42,019 nt of DNA from Deltaproteobacteria bacterium (GTDB taxonomy: Bacteria > Desulfobacterota > Desulfarculia > JACQYL01). Positions 8,249-16,109 of this stretch are shown here, one piece after another (the stretch's first letter is position 1; every line of letters begins with the position of its first letter). A program made the position numbers and the translations under genes. Below the pieces are notes generated by a model that was not told where the DNA came from, did not search any database, and saw nothing but the letters and a program-made list of their open reading frames with translations. The stretch spans positions 1-42,019 of the forward strand of contig JACQYL010000019.1 of the NCBI GenBank assembly GCA_016208165.1. Reading direction: 5' to 3'.

Positions 8249-8926
8249 TCAACGCTCCCGGCTTATCATTCCATCCCTGATATCGATCACGCGGTGAACG
8301 ATACTCGAACCAAACACCAGAGGATCGTGACTGGCCATGAGCACGGTTCTTCCCTTACTGCAAAGTCCTGAAATGATGGACATAAACTCTTCTCCAAGAG
8401 CGGTATCCAGATGAGCCGTCGGTTCGTCGGCAATGATGACCTCGGGATCGTTGATCAGCGCTCTGGCGATGGCCACTCGCTGCTTTTCCCCCCCCGAAAG
8501 ATGCTCCGTCGGCTCATTCGCCTTTGAGGCTATTTTCAACTGTTCCAGGAGCCCTTCGGCCTTCTTCTTAATCAACCCGTGTCTTGCGCCGATGGGATAG
8601 GCGGGGATCATTACGTTTTCAACGACGGATATGCCTCGGATCAGGTTGAACATCTGGAATATGAAGCCGAATGTCTTTCTCCGGATCTCGGACAGGAATC
8701 GCTCCGGCAGACTGGTCACTTCCGTTCCCGATACATGGACCCTGCCCGATGTAGGCCGGGTCATGCAGCCGATGATGCTCAGAAGCGTGGTCTTCCCCGA
8801 GCCGCTGGGACCTCGAATGACGGTGATCTCATTCGTGTTCAGGGCCAGCGTGACTCCCCGAAGCGCTCTGAATTCGTTCCGCCGCCCGGCGCTGTATGTC
8901 TTGCTGACTTCCTGCAGTTCGATCAT
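8249..8926 (-). CDS. ABC transporter ATPase, LolD/MacB type
   Basis: A 225-residue cytoplasmic ATPase. It shows Walker A GPSGSGKTTLL, Q-loop FIFQMFNL, signature LSGGEKQRVAIARAL, Walker B VIIADEPTAHLD and an H-loop MASHDP. Length and sequence type match LolD/MacB-like proteins that drive FtsX-fold permeases by mechanotransmission rather than classical import or export. It starts 2 bp after the permease stop and is followed 4 bp later by the CPFC membrane protein, so the three form a tight unit. NosF is the ATPase usually paired with NosL in nitrous-oxide reductase loci; this protein is the MacB/LolD type. Confidence 0.95.
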   Translation of the reverse strand: MIELQEVSKTYSAGRRNEFRALRGVTLALNTNEITVIRGPSGSGKTTLLSIIGCMTRPTSGRVHVSGTEVTSLPERFLSEIRRKTFGFIFQMFNLIRGISVVENVMIPAYPIGARHGLIKKKAEGLLEQLKIASKANEPTEHLSGGEKQRVAIARALINDPEVIIADEPTAHLDTALGEEFMSIISGLCSKGRTVLMASHDPLVFGSSIVHRVIDIRDGMISRER

Positions 8927-8928
8927 AT

Positions 8929-10065
8929 TTATATCTGTTTCATCACACTATCGGGTTCGGTCACCGACACCCGCCACGTGGGAATGACGGTAATCACCGT
9001 GTACGGGAGCACCGTCAGGCAGAACAATATGGCAAGCTGATACGCATCGATGGAAGGCGCGAGCGTGAATTCGGGATAGAGAACGGACCAGCCCTTGAAT
9101 GCATGAGAGAAAAGCGGAGCCGATAGAAGGAACACATGCATATAGGCCACAATGACGCCGATGAAAAAGGCGGTGAGCGAAATGACCACGCCTTCCCAGA
9201 ACTTCACGGCCAACACATCTCCCGTATCCCAGCCCAGGGCCTTCAGGATGCCGATTTCCTTCTTCTCTTCGTCGCTGAGCCCGGTGGCCTTATCCCATGC
9301 AAAAATAAAGAAGGCCATGCCCGCGCCTATGAGGAGAATGACGGCGTACCCGCTTCGCCAGTCAAACAAGGAGGCGTAGGTACGTTCGATCTCATCCCTG
9401 AGAATGGGGCGGGTATCGGGAAAAAGAGTGACGATTTTCTCTGCGATTACTTCATACTCGGCCGGATTTCGAATGATTACCGCCAGGTCGGTGAACAAGC
9501 CTTCACCCATCCCGAACAGGCGCCGAAACGCGTTTTCCGACATGAGGACCAGATCGCTCGTGACCAACTCGCTGGATGCGTCAAACGATTCCTTTACGTT
9601 CATGACCATCGTTTCCCCGTTGAAGGTCCTGAAGTAGAGCCCCGGATCTCGGCGAGTTTCCCAACTCCGGAGCACCCCGTTTCCCACAACGATATCCTGG
9701 TCTCCATAGCTGAATTCTTCGGGAACCATGATGGTGTAGTTCGCCCGATTCGCGGGATGATAGTAGTATCCCCACAACCTGCCGTGCACGGAACGGACCC
9801 CTCGAATCTCACCTATACCGTCCGCGTAGCCCAGAGGGATCAGATCGTGCCTGCCGGCCACCATCCGCTGAACAATCATCTCCGGAGCGTCTTTCAACAG
9901 TGACAACGCTTCCTTTCGGAGTGCGTTGGCCAGGAACACGACCGAGGACAGGAGAAACACGATCAGCGCGTACACCAGCGCCAGGGAGGCGTTCTTCCAC
10001 TTCCTCCTCAAGAGTGAGGACAGCGTGAATTCCAAAAAGTTTCTCTGCCTCTCAAGCCATCGCAT
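8929..10065 (-). CDS. FtsX/MacB-fold ABC permease
   Basis: A 378-residue membrane protein with the four-helix layout of the FtsX/LolC/MacB family: one N-terminal TM (about 26-48), a periplasmic domain of about 200 residues, then three TMs (about 242-262, 293-318, 345-365). The motif EEKKEIGILKALGWDTGDVLAVKFWEG between TM2 and TM3 is the family's coupling region. It partners the ATPase 2 bp downstream. Cargo is unknown; from the neighbours it may act on copper-protein assembly or on a lipoprotein in the periplasm. Confidence 0.92.
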   Translation of the reverse strand: MRWLERQRNFLEFTLSSLLRRKWKNASLALVYALIVFLLSSVVFLANALRKEALSLLKDAPEMIVQRMVAGRHDLIPLGYADGIGEIRGVRSVHGRLWGYYYHPANRANYTIMVPEEFSYGDQDIVVGNGVLRSWETRRDPGLYFRTFNGETMVMNVKESFDASSELVTSDLVLMSENAFRRLFGMGEGLFTDLAVIIRNPAEYEVIAEKIVTLFPDTRPILRDEIERTYASLFDWRSGYAVILLIGAGMAFFIFAWDKATGLSDEEKKEIGILKALGWDTGDVLAVKFWEGVVISLTAFFIGVIVAYMHVFLLSAPLFSHAFKGWSVLYPEFTLAPSIDAYQLAILFCLTVLPYTVITVIPTWRVSVTEPDSVMKQI

Positions 10066-10169
10066 TGCATTGTTCTTTCATAGTTCGGTGGACTTGACCG
10101 TCACCGGGGAAGCCGCTCTCCAAGTCCCGCTGCACAGGATGCGATTGAAAATCGCTTCCGATCATCCGT

Positions 10170-10541
10170 TCACTTCGGTGGGGGTCCTGCAACCGTGCCC
10201 AACGATGGGCCTGGGAGGGCTTCCGGTTCCGTACCGCTTCCCGTGTAGGCCCGGATCAAGCGAAACGGCGGTTGTACGATGGAGCCCGAGGGGAAATGCT
10301 CGAGCGACATGGGGTGGTCCTGAAACGGGGCATGCGTGTCCGCCTGGGACAGGTGCCGCGTATACCTGGCTTCGGTAAACAGGCACAGATCCGTGATCTG
10401 AAGTTCTCCCACCAATCGTCGTTCTCTTGCAATCCTCTCTTGATGGGCGTCCCCGACGATCCTTGGGTAAACCAAGGCGAGAAACGCGAGCACCAGCCCG
10501 CACCCAAGAATGAAGATTACATACAGGTCCGACTTCTTCAT
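10170..10541 (-). CDS. Small single-TM protein of the NosL/ABC unit
   Basis: A 123-residue protein with one N-terminal hydrophobic segment (YVIFILGCGLVLAFLALVYP) and a hydrophilic, presumably periplasmic remainder that ends in a proline/glycine-rich tail. No family was recognised. It begins 15 bp after the NosL-like gene and ends 104 bp before the permease gene, so it is probably part of the same transcript. The ribosome-binding site is weak. Overlapping open frames exist here, but this one has the TM segment and the operon spacing. Confidence 0.65.
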   Translation of the reverse strand: MKKSDLYVIFILGCGLVLAFLALVYPRIVGDAHQERIARERRLVGELQITDLCLFTEARYTRHLSQADTHAPFQDHPMSLEHFPSGSIVQPPFRLIRAYTGSGTEPEALPGPSLGTVAGPPPK

Positions 10542-10556
10542 TGGACTCGACTGAGT

Positions 10557-11051
10557 TCATTCATCTAATTTTCGGACCATTTCCGGCGTCACTTTGTCGA
10601 ACGTCAGAACGCGGTTGCCCCCATGGTCTTTCATGAATTCGTCCGCCTCTTCCTTGCTTTTCTGAGGAATCAATTCCCGCCCCATGGGTCCGTACACCGT
10701 GCTCCCCATCACATAGTAGGCCTTGAAACCATCGATAAGCCGAAGATCGTAGTATTCGGTTACCCAGATCGAAGCGACGTCGCTCCGGCTCTTTTTGGAA
10801 TCGTATTTATTGATATTGAAATAATATTTGAACAGGTCCTTGGCTCCGTCAAAGTACACCCGCGTACCGTCTTTGTGGACGATCTGAGCCGTCCAGTCCG
10901 GATACTTGGCCACAAACATACCGCAGACGGGACATTTGTCTTTAGCGGACGGCTTGGACGGCGCGAGGTCGGTCGGACTTTGACCTGAAGCTGCCGCTGA
11001 AAGACACAGGCACACAAGGAACAGCATGCAACGAACACTGAGTGCTTTCAT
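10557..11051 (-). CDS. NosL-like copper-binding protein (CPVCGM)
   Basis: A 164-residue exported protein of the NosL family, copper(I) chaperones best known for delivering copper to nitrous-oxide reductase. It has an N-terminal signal sequence (about 1-23) and the metal motif KCPVCGMFV (C40, C43, M45), followed by the conserved YFDGAKDLFKYY and LIDGFKAYYVMGS segments. Its ATG overlaps the TGA of the preceding NosL-like gene (ATGA), and GGAGG lies 7 nt upstream. With no nosZ in the window, the local multicopper-oxidase-like proteins are the obvious candidate recipients (inference). Confidence 0.9.
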   Translation of the reverse strand: MKALSVRCMLFLVCLCLSAAASGQSPTDLAPSKPSAKDKCPVCGMFVAKYPDWTAQIVHKDGTRVYFDGAKDLFKYYFNINKYDSKKSRSDVASIWVTEYYDLRLIDGFKAYYVMGSTVYGPMGRELIPQKSKEEADEFMKDHGGNRVLTFDKVTPEMVRKLDE

Positions 11052-11551
11052 GGGGTACGCCTCCCTTCCTTGTTGAGCTTCTGGAGGACGGTATCTTTCA
11101 TATCTTCAAAAGCCGCTTTGATCGCTTCGTCAAACGCGACCACTCGTCCTCCGGTCTGTTCCGCGTACAAACGAGCTTCGATTTCTCTGCCGAATGCGCT
11201 CTTGTCTCGTCCGGTTGTGGGATTTTTCTTGTCTTCTGAAATCACCCAATAGGCGGTTTCCGCATCGATGATTTCTTTGGTGTAGTAATCGCCCACGGCA
11301 ATTCCTTTGATCTGCCGATCAAATCGCATGGACAGATAGATGGCCAGACAATGGAGAGAGCGAGCGCCCATGGACTTGCCGTCCGTGAACTCAATGTAAA
11401 TCGGGGTCTGAAAGAGGTCCTGGAACGGACACTTCGGGAACTTGAATTTGAAATCCTGCGACCGTACCGGGTCCGGAACGGCGACGGGCCACATTCCGAG
11501 CATAAGAAATACGATCACAATCCGTTTAACGGTCGGGGGCACTATTGTCAC
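11048..11551 (-). CDS. NosL-like protein lacking the CxxCGM motif
   Basis: A 167-residue exported protein with a hydrophobic N-terminus (about 10-25). The fold pattern follows the two neighbouring NosL-like proteins: YIEFTDGKSMGARSLHC, GIAVGDYYTKEIIDAETAYWV and a C-terminal FDEAIKAAFEDM block that closely resembles the end of the protein at 11751-12269. The copper motif is altered to FPKCPFQDLF, with only C41 and C68 left. It appears to start at GTG (11551) with a weak ribosome-binding site, and it overlaps the next NosL-like gene by 4 bp. It may be a partner or regulatory paralog rather than a chaperone itself. Confidence 0.8.
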   Translation of the reverse strand: MTIVPPTVKRIVIVFLMLGMWPVAVPDPVRSQDFKFKFPKCPFQDLFQTPIYIEFTDGKSMGARSLHCLAIYLSMRFDRQIKGIAVGDYYTKEIIDAETAYWVISEDKKNPTTGRDKSAFGREIEARLYAEQTGGRVVAFDEAIKAAFEDMKDTVLQKLNKEGRRTP

Positions 11552-11702
11552 CTGGCCATCGATGGGGACGGAATTTTGAAATTCGCCTCCGGCGGATCCC
11601 CCGTGCTTCCCTTTCGAAAGGTTTCAAGCCGACGCCGGTACGAAGCAGTGTTGTCGGGCCGGATAGACCGGCCGCGCGTAACTCACCACGTGTGGGTTTG
11701 AC

Positions 11703-11728
11703 GGGGAACCCGCCGGTGGCGGGTCCCC
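11703..11728. repeat. GC-rich intergenic hairpin between NosL-like genes
   Basis: GGGGAACCCGCC and GGCGGGTCCCC form a stem with a GGT loop and one mismatch, 22 bp beyond the stop of the NosL-like gene at 11751. There is no T tract on the minus strand, so it is better read as an mRNA-processing or stability hairpin than a terminator. The rest of 11552-11750 is non-coding. Confidence 0.45.
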
Positions 11729-11750
11729 AACAACCCGTTGAGCGGATGCG

Positions 11751-12269
11751 CTACTTACCTTGTTTCATCCTCATCATAGCACGCTTCTTGCGGATCATCT
11801 GGGTGTCCTGGTACATGTCTTCAAACGCGGCTTTGACGGCCTCGTCAAACGTGGCCGGAGTTCCGCTGAACTCCTGAATGAACCCGTCGGCAGCCGATTT
11901 CTCCTCGAACGCCCATTTGGCCCTGGTAGTCATGACGCCCATCTTACTTCCGCCTAACACCCAGTAGGCCTTCTCGGCGTTAATCGGATTTTTGGTCGAG
12001 TAATCCCCGACCGTGATGGTAACGGGAGCTTTGTCGATATTCAAAGCCAGATCGATCGCGCCGCAGTGAATCGAACAGACTTCCGTTTTGGAGCCTCCAT
12101 CGTATTCAATGACCATCCATGTATGACCGAACTTGGATTTCATCATTCCGCAATAGTGACACGACTCCCCTTTCGCCATGGTGTCATCGGCCATCGCCCA
12201 CCCTCCGAATACGAAACCGAAGGATGCCAAGAAAATCACCATCAAAAACATGAAACAAGAACGCCTCAT
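11751..12269 (-). CDS. NosL-like copper-binding protein (CHYCGM)
   Basis: A 172-residue exported NosL-like protein. The signal sequence (about 1-27, ending AMA) is followed by ESCHYCGMMKSKFGHTW (C37, C40, M42) and by VCSIHCGAIDLAL (C65, C69), giving a second cysteine pair not seen in the CPVCGM paralog. The start is the ATG at 12269 behind AAGGAGG; a longer frame upstream lacks a signal-like N-terminus. It sits between the twin-CX3C protein and the other two NosL-like genes. A periplasmic copper-carrier role is inferred from the family. Confidence 0.88.
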   Translation of the reverse strand: MRRSCFMFLMVIFLASFGFVFGGWAMADDTMAKGESCHYCGMMKSKFGHTWMVIEYDGGSKTEVCSIHCGAIDLALNIDKAPVTITVGDYSTKNPINAEKAYWVLGGSKMGVMTTRAKWAFEEKSAADGFIQEFSGTPATFDEAVKAAFEDMYQDTQMIRKKRAMMRMKQGK

Positions 12270-12390
12270 CCATCTCCCTCCTTTGTGATTTGAGTACGAC
12301 TTTGGCCTCTGCTCCCTTTGGATATTCACGTCCGGCAAGTCAAAGCCTCCATAGGAAAGTCAGAGCACGATTACAGCGTCTTTGCCTGCG

Positions 12391-12705
12391 TTAGTTGTTT
12401 GCAGGCGAATTCCGCATGAGCTTATTGTACTCGATTTCTTTCCTATAATTGAATGCTTTTTCGCACTTTTCTTCGCATGACGCATCGGAGCCGCAATGTT
12501 CCAGACAGACGTTATAATCTTTCTGAAGGAAGCTCTGGATGTCCTCCCATGCCTGTTTCTGCTCTTGGGGGACCGCGAAGGCCTGTGATTCCGCCGCACG
12601 CATACCCTTATCCTTTGTCTCGGCAAGAGCTCCGGGCTGACGGCAAACAAACACCAAAGTCAACAGCGTCAATAAACCCCAGAAAAAAACAGAATTCCTT
12701 TGCAT
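12391..12705 (-). CDS. Small exported twin-CX3C protein
   Basis: A 104-residue protein with a signal sequence (about 7-28, GALA cleavage-like end) and a helical domain holding C67-x3-C71-x5-C77-x3-C81 (NVCLEHCGSDASCEEKC). Paired CX3C motifs on helices are the hallmark of disulfide-bonded helical hairpins, as in eukaryotic CHCH copper chaperones, although those use CX9C spacing; here the loop is only five residues. No bacterial family was recognised. The start is set at the second ATG (12705), which is 6 nt from AAGGA; an in-frame ATG 6 bp upstream is too close to it. Position among copper genes suggests a metal or redox role (inference). Confidence 0.75.
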   Translation of the reverse strand: MQRNSVFFWGLLTLLTLVFVCRQPGALAETKDKGMRAAESQAFAVPQEQKQAWEDIQSFLQKDYNVCLEHCGSDASCEEKCEKAFNYRKEIEYNKLMRNSPANN

Positions 12706-12755
12706 ATACATTCCTTAGTATAGAAGTAATATTGGAACGACTTCAAAAGACCGTC

Positions 12756-13199
12756 CTACTCCACTTTCAGATGCTCCGCCCGGAAGTCGCCGATGACTAC
12801 GGTCATGGTATCGCCTCTTCTTACCAGTCCCCCCGCGTTGGAAAACAGAATCACGTACACGCGGTTGATTATCGGTTTCACGGCGGAGCCGCGAAGAGGA
12901 CCAAGCTTGGTGACCGGGATGCTGTGGATAGCTCCCGTCCGCTCATGAACGGCATGAGCTTTGACCGGCCTTTTGGTGATCTTGGACGCTTTGTCCGGAT
13001 CCACAATGCGGTAACGGAAATCCAGCATCTGGTCCGACGCGGTGAGCCTCAGGCTTACGAATTCAATGCCCCATTCGTCCGCCCAGGAGGTCGGTGTAGC
13101 CTCAGGGACCTTCTCCGGAGTTGGTACTGGAGGGGTCGTTTGGCAGCCGGCCGTCCCAAACATGAAAACCAGAATGGAGATTAGAAGGATGGTTCGCAT
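12756..13199 (-). CDS. Predicted lipoprotein of unknown function
   Basis: A 147-residue protein with a lipoprotein-like N-terminus ending GTAGC (C19), then a proline-rich linker (about 22-37) and a compact domain with FRYRIVDPDKASKI and VYVILFSNAGGLVRRGDTMTVVIGDF. GGAGG lies 9 nt before the ATG. I do not recognise the domain; the pattern suggests an all-beta fold. It lies between the MCO-like genes and the copper-carrier genes and is probably an envelope accessory factor. Confidence 0.7.
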   Translation of the reverse strand: MRTILLISILVFMFGTAGCQTTPPVPTPEKVPEATPTSWADEWGIEFVSLRLTASDQMLDFRYRIVDPDKASKITKRPVKAHAVHERTGAIHSIPVTKLGPLRGSAVKPIINRVYVILFSNAGGLVRRGDTMTVVIGDFRAEHLKVE

Positions 13200-13398
13200 T
13201 CGCCCTTTCCTCCCTGTGGCTTGGATTTCCCGATTTCAAGCTCCAAAGGGTTCCTGGCCGTGGAAACATGCAGCCGGTCCGCTTCGGATACAAAACAGCA
13301 GCACTCCCATCTTACATGACGAGGTTCCTGTTCACAAACAGGGAAAAGAGAATGTTGCTACGACAAACGCTTCCTGCGGTTTTTCGGACCCAAGAAAC

Positions 13399-13438
13399 GA
13401 GAGCGGCCCCGAGCCTCATCGTCCCGGTCGCCGCTCTC
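13399..13438 (-). terminator. Hairpin downstream of the MCO-like genes
   Basis: A perfect 9-bp stem (GAGAGCGGC with GCCGCTCTC) around a 22-nt GC-rich loop is followed on the minus strand by GTTTCTTGGG. It lies 46 bp beyond the stop of the third MCO-like gene. The weak T run makes it a possible but leaky terminator, which would separate the oxidase genes from the copper-carrier genes. No gene was seen in 13200-13484. Confidence 0.4.
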
Positions 13439-13484
13439 AACAGGAAAATCGTTTCTTTCGTCGAAAGTCCTGATCTAGGATGCC

Positions 13485-14732
13485 CTAGGGGCAGACGGTA
13501 GGTATGAACGTACCGAAATTATTCGCGAATACAATAACGTCCGCATCGTTCACCAATGTGTCGCCGTTCAAGTCCGCGCTGGGCAAAGCGGCATTGTAGG
13601 CTGCAAAAAACGCTACCAGGTCTTCGCCGTCCGCATCTCCGTCTCCGTCGAAGTCCGCCAGGTCGTTCACGAGTCCGGTCGGATCCTCGACGCAAATGGT
13701 CAGGTAACCCATCATTCCGCCCGATAGGGAACTCCCGTCGTTGGTGAGAAACAATCTTCGATCAAAGACGGGGATATCGCCGGTCACGTCGGAGGTGGTC
13801 TGTAGAATCGCGTCCATGGTCTTGCCCGGCGCCAGCGTCAGCAGGTACGTCTGTAACGGATAATTTAATGGGATGCCATCTTCGGCCACCTGTGACATGT
13901 ACATCCCGTAAATCAGCGGTATGTGGGTCTCGAGACCCGCATTAAGAAACCGCAGGAGCGCCCGGCTTCCCGCCACCAGCGAATCGAGGATCAGGGGCGC
14001 GACGTCCGTAAACGCTTCCCCATTGATCAGAAAATACGTGGGATGGTAGTCGATGGTGCTCGTCAGCGTTTTTCCGGGGCCGTAGGTGTCCGCGGCCACA
14101 TGGCCATGGATCACCGGATCCACTTCGTGGAAAAGCATGATCGTCTCATCATCATATGCCGTGGCCGGCGCACCGTAAGCATTGAGGGGCCCGGCGTCTT
14201 TCTTCAATGCGCCGTAGAGGCCCATCTGCCCCTGGACGGCCATATTCGTACCGCTTCCATAGAGGTACGTTCCCATCTTGACTCCACTCCAGGTATAGGT
14301 CACCGTGGTCGTCGGGGCCGTTTCCTTATCGAAGGAACGCACCCGTCCCGTCACGTTTCCCGCCGGTCTGGATCCGGTCGACAGAACGGCGTCCGTAAGA
14401 CCGTCCGTCCACACGGGGACCGCGGGGTCCAAAGGGGACTTCATCTGACCGCGAATCAGCAGAGAGGTTGGAACCGGCAATTCGTTGGTCAGGTTAATGA
14501 TCAGTGTATCGTCACCGGGAGGTACTACCAGTACCGGACCCGGAACGGTCGCCGTACCGCCGTCCAGGGCGTAGGCCCACATCGTGACCGCCGGACCGCC
14601 TTCCGGCATATTCATGATCATCACTTTGGCGGTCAGGTTATAGGTAGCGGCGGAGGATATCCCGGGTATGCAAACCACCAGGGCAATGACCAGAAGAATC
14701 CGCCCGAATGAAATGGTTCGAGTGCTGCGCAT
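13485..14732 (-). CDS. MCO-like cupredoxin protein, ligand-poor, with dockerin (C)
   Basis: A 415-residue secreted protein: signal peptide (about 1-28), two cupredoxin-like domains, then a C-terminal dockerin-like pair of calcium loops (DFDGDGDADGEDL about 360-372 and DLNGDTLVNDADV about 387-399). It keeps multicopper-oxidase framework residues (MGTYLYGSGTNMAVQGQMG, EVDPVIHGH, RRLFLTNDG) but lacks the expected HxH and HCH ligands: where active enzymes have Y-H-S/C-H it has YGSGTN, and LLIRGQ stands where HWHG is expected. It is probably a structural or binding subunit, not an oxidase on its own. The ATG at 14732 follows AAGGAGG. It directly follows protein B. Confidence 0.8.
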   Translation of the reverse strand: MRSTRTISFGRILLVIALVVCIPGISSAATYNLTAKVMIMNMPEGGPAVTMWAYALDGGTATVPGPVLVVPPGDDTLIINLTNELPVPTSLLIRGQMKSPLDPAVPVWTDGLTDAVLSTGSRPAGNVTGRVRSFDKETAPTTTVTYTWSGVKMGTYLYGSGTNMAVQGQMGLYGALKKDAGPLNAYGAPATAYDDETIMLFHEVDPVIHGHVAADTYGPGKTLTSTIDYHPTYFLINGEAFTDVAPLILDSLVAGSRALLRFLNAGLETHIPLIYGMYMSQVAEDGIPLNYPLQTYLLTLAPGKTMDAILQTTSDVTGDIPVFDRRLFLTNDGSSLSGGMMGYLTICVEDPTGLVNDLADFDGDGDADGEDLVAFFAAYNAALPSADLNGDTLVNDADVIVFANNFGTFIPTVCP

Positions 14733-14750
14733 GTTCGCTGCCTCCTTCAT

Positions 14751-16094
14751 TTAATTGACCGGCATCTCCATGGCCACGTTCGGGGGTTCTACAATCATGA
14801 AGGTGACATAACCTCCCGGCCAAATGTCGTTGTTCGTCAGCTCTTTTTCCGTGTGAGAATGCCACATATAAAAGAAACCGCCATTGGCGTTCAAAGCCGG
14901 GTGACTGGGGGGCAAGACTCCCTCGGCTCCCATAAACGGGCTCCCGTGATAGAACTGCCCGAACGAGAGATCGTCCCGGGGAGGAATAATGACGGGAAAC
15001 GGTTTCCCATGGTCCGTGAGGGCCAGACGCGATCCCGCGGCCCAAGGCCGGATCGTCGTACCCTCCTGGCCTCTGAGCAGGCCGAAGGCGTTTCCGCCCA
15101 GGTATCTCATTTTTACGACTTCTCTAATCGGGTCCAGGTCCGGTGTGGCAAATGCCGCCCTCCAGATGATGGCCCTGAAATAGCGATATCTCTGCGGGAA
15201 CAGTTCCTTGCCGCTCCACGTCCAAATGAGATCCGCCGTCTGTCCCGGTTCGATGGTGAATGTCGTAGCCTTCCACCCCAAATCCGGCCCGTTTCCAGGC
15301 GCGCTTTCCAGCATCCTTCCGTTGATGGCGATCACGGTAAAGTCGTTCCCGTGATAGTGCATGGGGTGTCCGTCCCTGCCTGCGTTGATAAGTCTAATCA
15401 GGAACTTGTCTCCTGCACGCATCTTCGGCTGGCAATTGTACGGCTGATTCGGCAGCCACGGCACCCCGGCGTCCGTCATCACGTCCGGGAAGTTGCGTCC
15501 GTTGATGAACCACATCACCTCAAAATAGTCGTTGGTATTGACCGAATCGTATTGGCCGGCCTCGACGTAGTTGTGAATAACCGGGTCCATTTCCGTGAGG
15601 AAGTACAGCTCCTCGTGACCGTAGAAACTTCCCTCGTGCCCATACGCGGTGTAGGTGTCCGGGTCGGTGAAATCATATCCAAGGGGCCTCACGATGATGG
15701 CGCCCGCGAGACCCATTTCCACCATGAAGTCCGGCCTCGTGCCGCAGTGGTACTGATAGCTGCCGGGATGATCCACCGTAAAGGTGTAGGTAACCACGCT
15801 GACTCCGCCCGGTTCGGCTTCCCGGGTCAAAACACCCTGAACACCTCCGGTGGCCGTTACTTTGTGCCCGGGAAAAACCAGGGACACGTTTCCGGCAGGG
15901 GCCGGCAGATTGTTTCTGAGGTTAATCGTGACGGTTTGGATACTTGCGGTTTCAGCAACGAAACTAAAGACCGGATTGGGAGAAGTCCCCGTGATACCCT
16001 CGATCTGCGCCTGCGCCTGGAACGCCCAGAAGCAAAGCAGCAGCGTTGCCGCACAGAGAGCCATCGATCCTCTCCTGCTTATGAATCTGTACAT
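14751..16094 (-). CDS. MCO-like protein with trinuclear-type His motifs, no T1 Cys (B)
   Basis: A 447-residue secreted protein with a signal peptide (about 11-30) and at least two cupredoxin domains. The C-terminal domain carries HPMHYHGNDF (H243, H246, H248) and WHSHTEKELTNNDIWPGG (H412, H414), which match the third and fourth copper motifs of multicopper oxidases, except that the type-1 cysteine of HCH is serine (HSH). The N-terminal domain has YHCGTRPDFMVEMGLAG (H116, C117). The HSHTEKE..NND..PGG pattern is, from memory, that of large MofA/OmpB-like metal oxidases. GGGAGGAGG precedes the ATG, 15 bp after gene A. Alone it lacks a full ligand set; with protein A it could be complete. Confidence 0.85.
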   Translation of the reverse strand: MYRFISRRGSMALCAATLLLCFWAFQAQAQIEGITGTSPNPVFSFVAETASIQTVTINLRNNLPAPAGNVSLVFPGHKVTATGGVQGVLTREAEPGGVSVVTYTFTVDHPGSYQYHCGTRPDFMVEMGLAGAIIVRPLGYDFTDPDTYTAYGHEGSFYGHEELYFLTEMDPVIHNYVEAGQYDSVNTNDYFEVMWFINGRNFPDVMTDAGVPWLPNQPYNCQPKMRAGDKFLIRLINAGRDGHPMHYHGNDFTVIAINGRMLESAPGNGPDLGWKATTFTIEPGQTADLIWTWSGKELFPQRYRYFRAIIWRAAFATPDLDPIREVVKMRYLGGNAFGLLRGQEGTTIRPWAAGSRLALTDHGKPFPVIIPPRDDLSFGQFYHGSPFMGAEGVLPPSHPALNANGGFFYMWHSHTEKELTNNDIWPGGYVTFMIVEPPNVAMEMPVN

Positions 16095-16109
16095 GGAGCG
16101 CCTCCTCCC

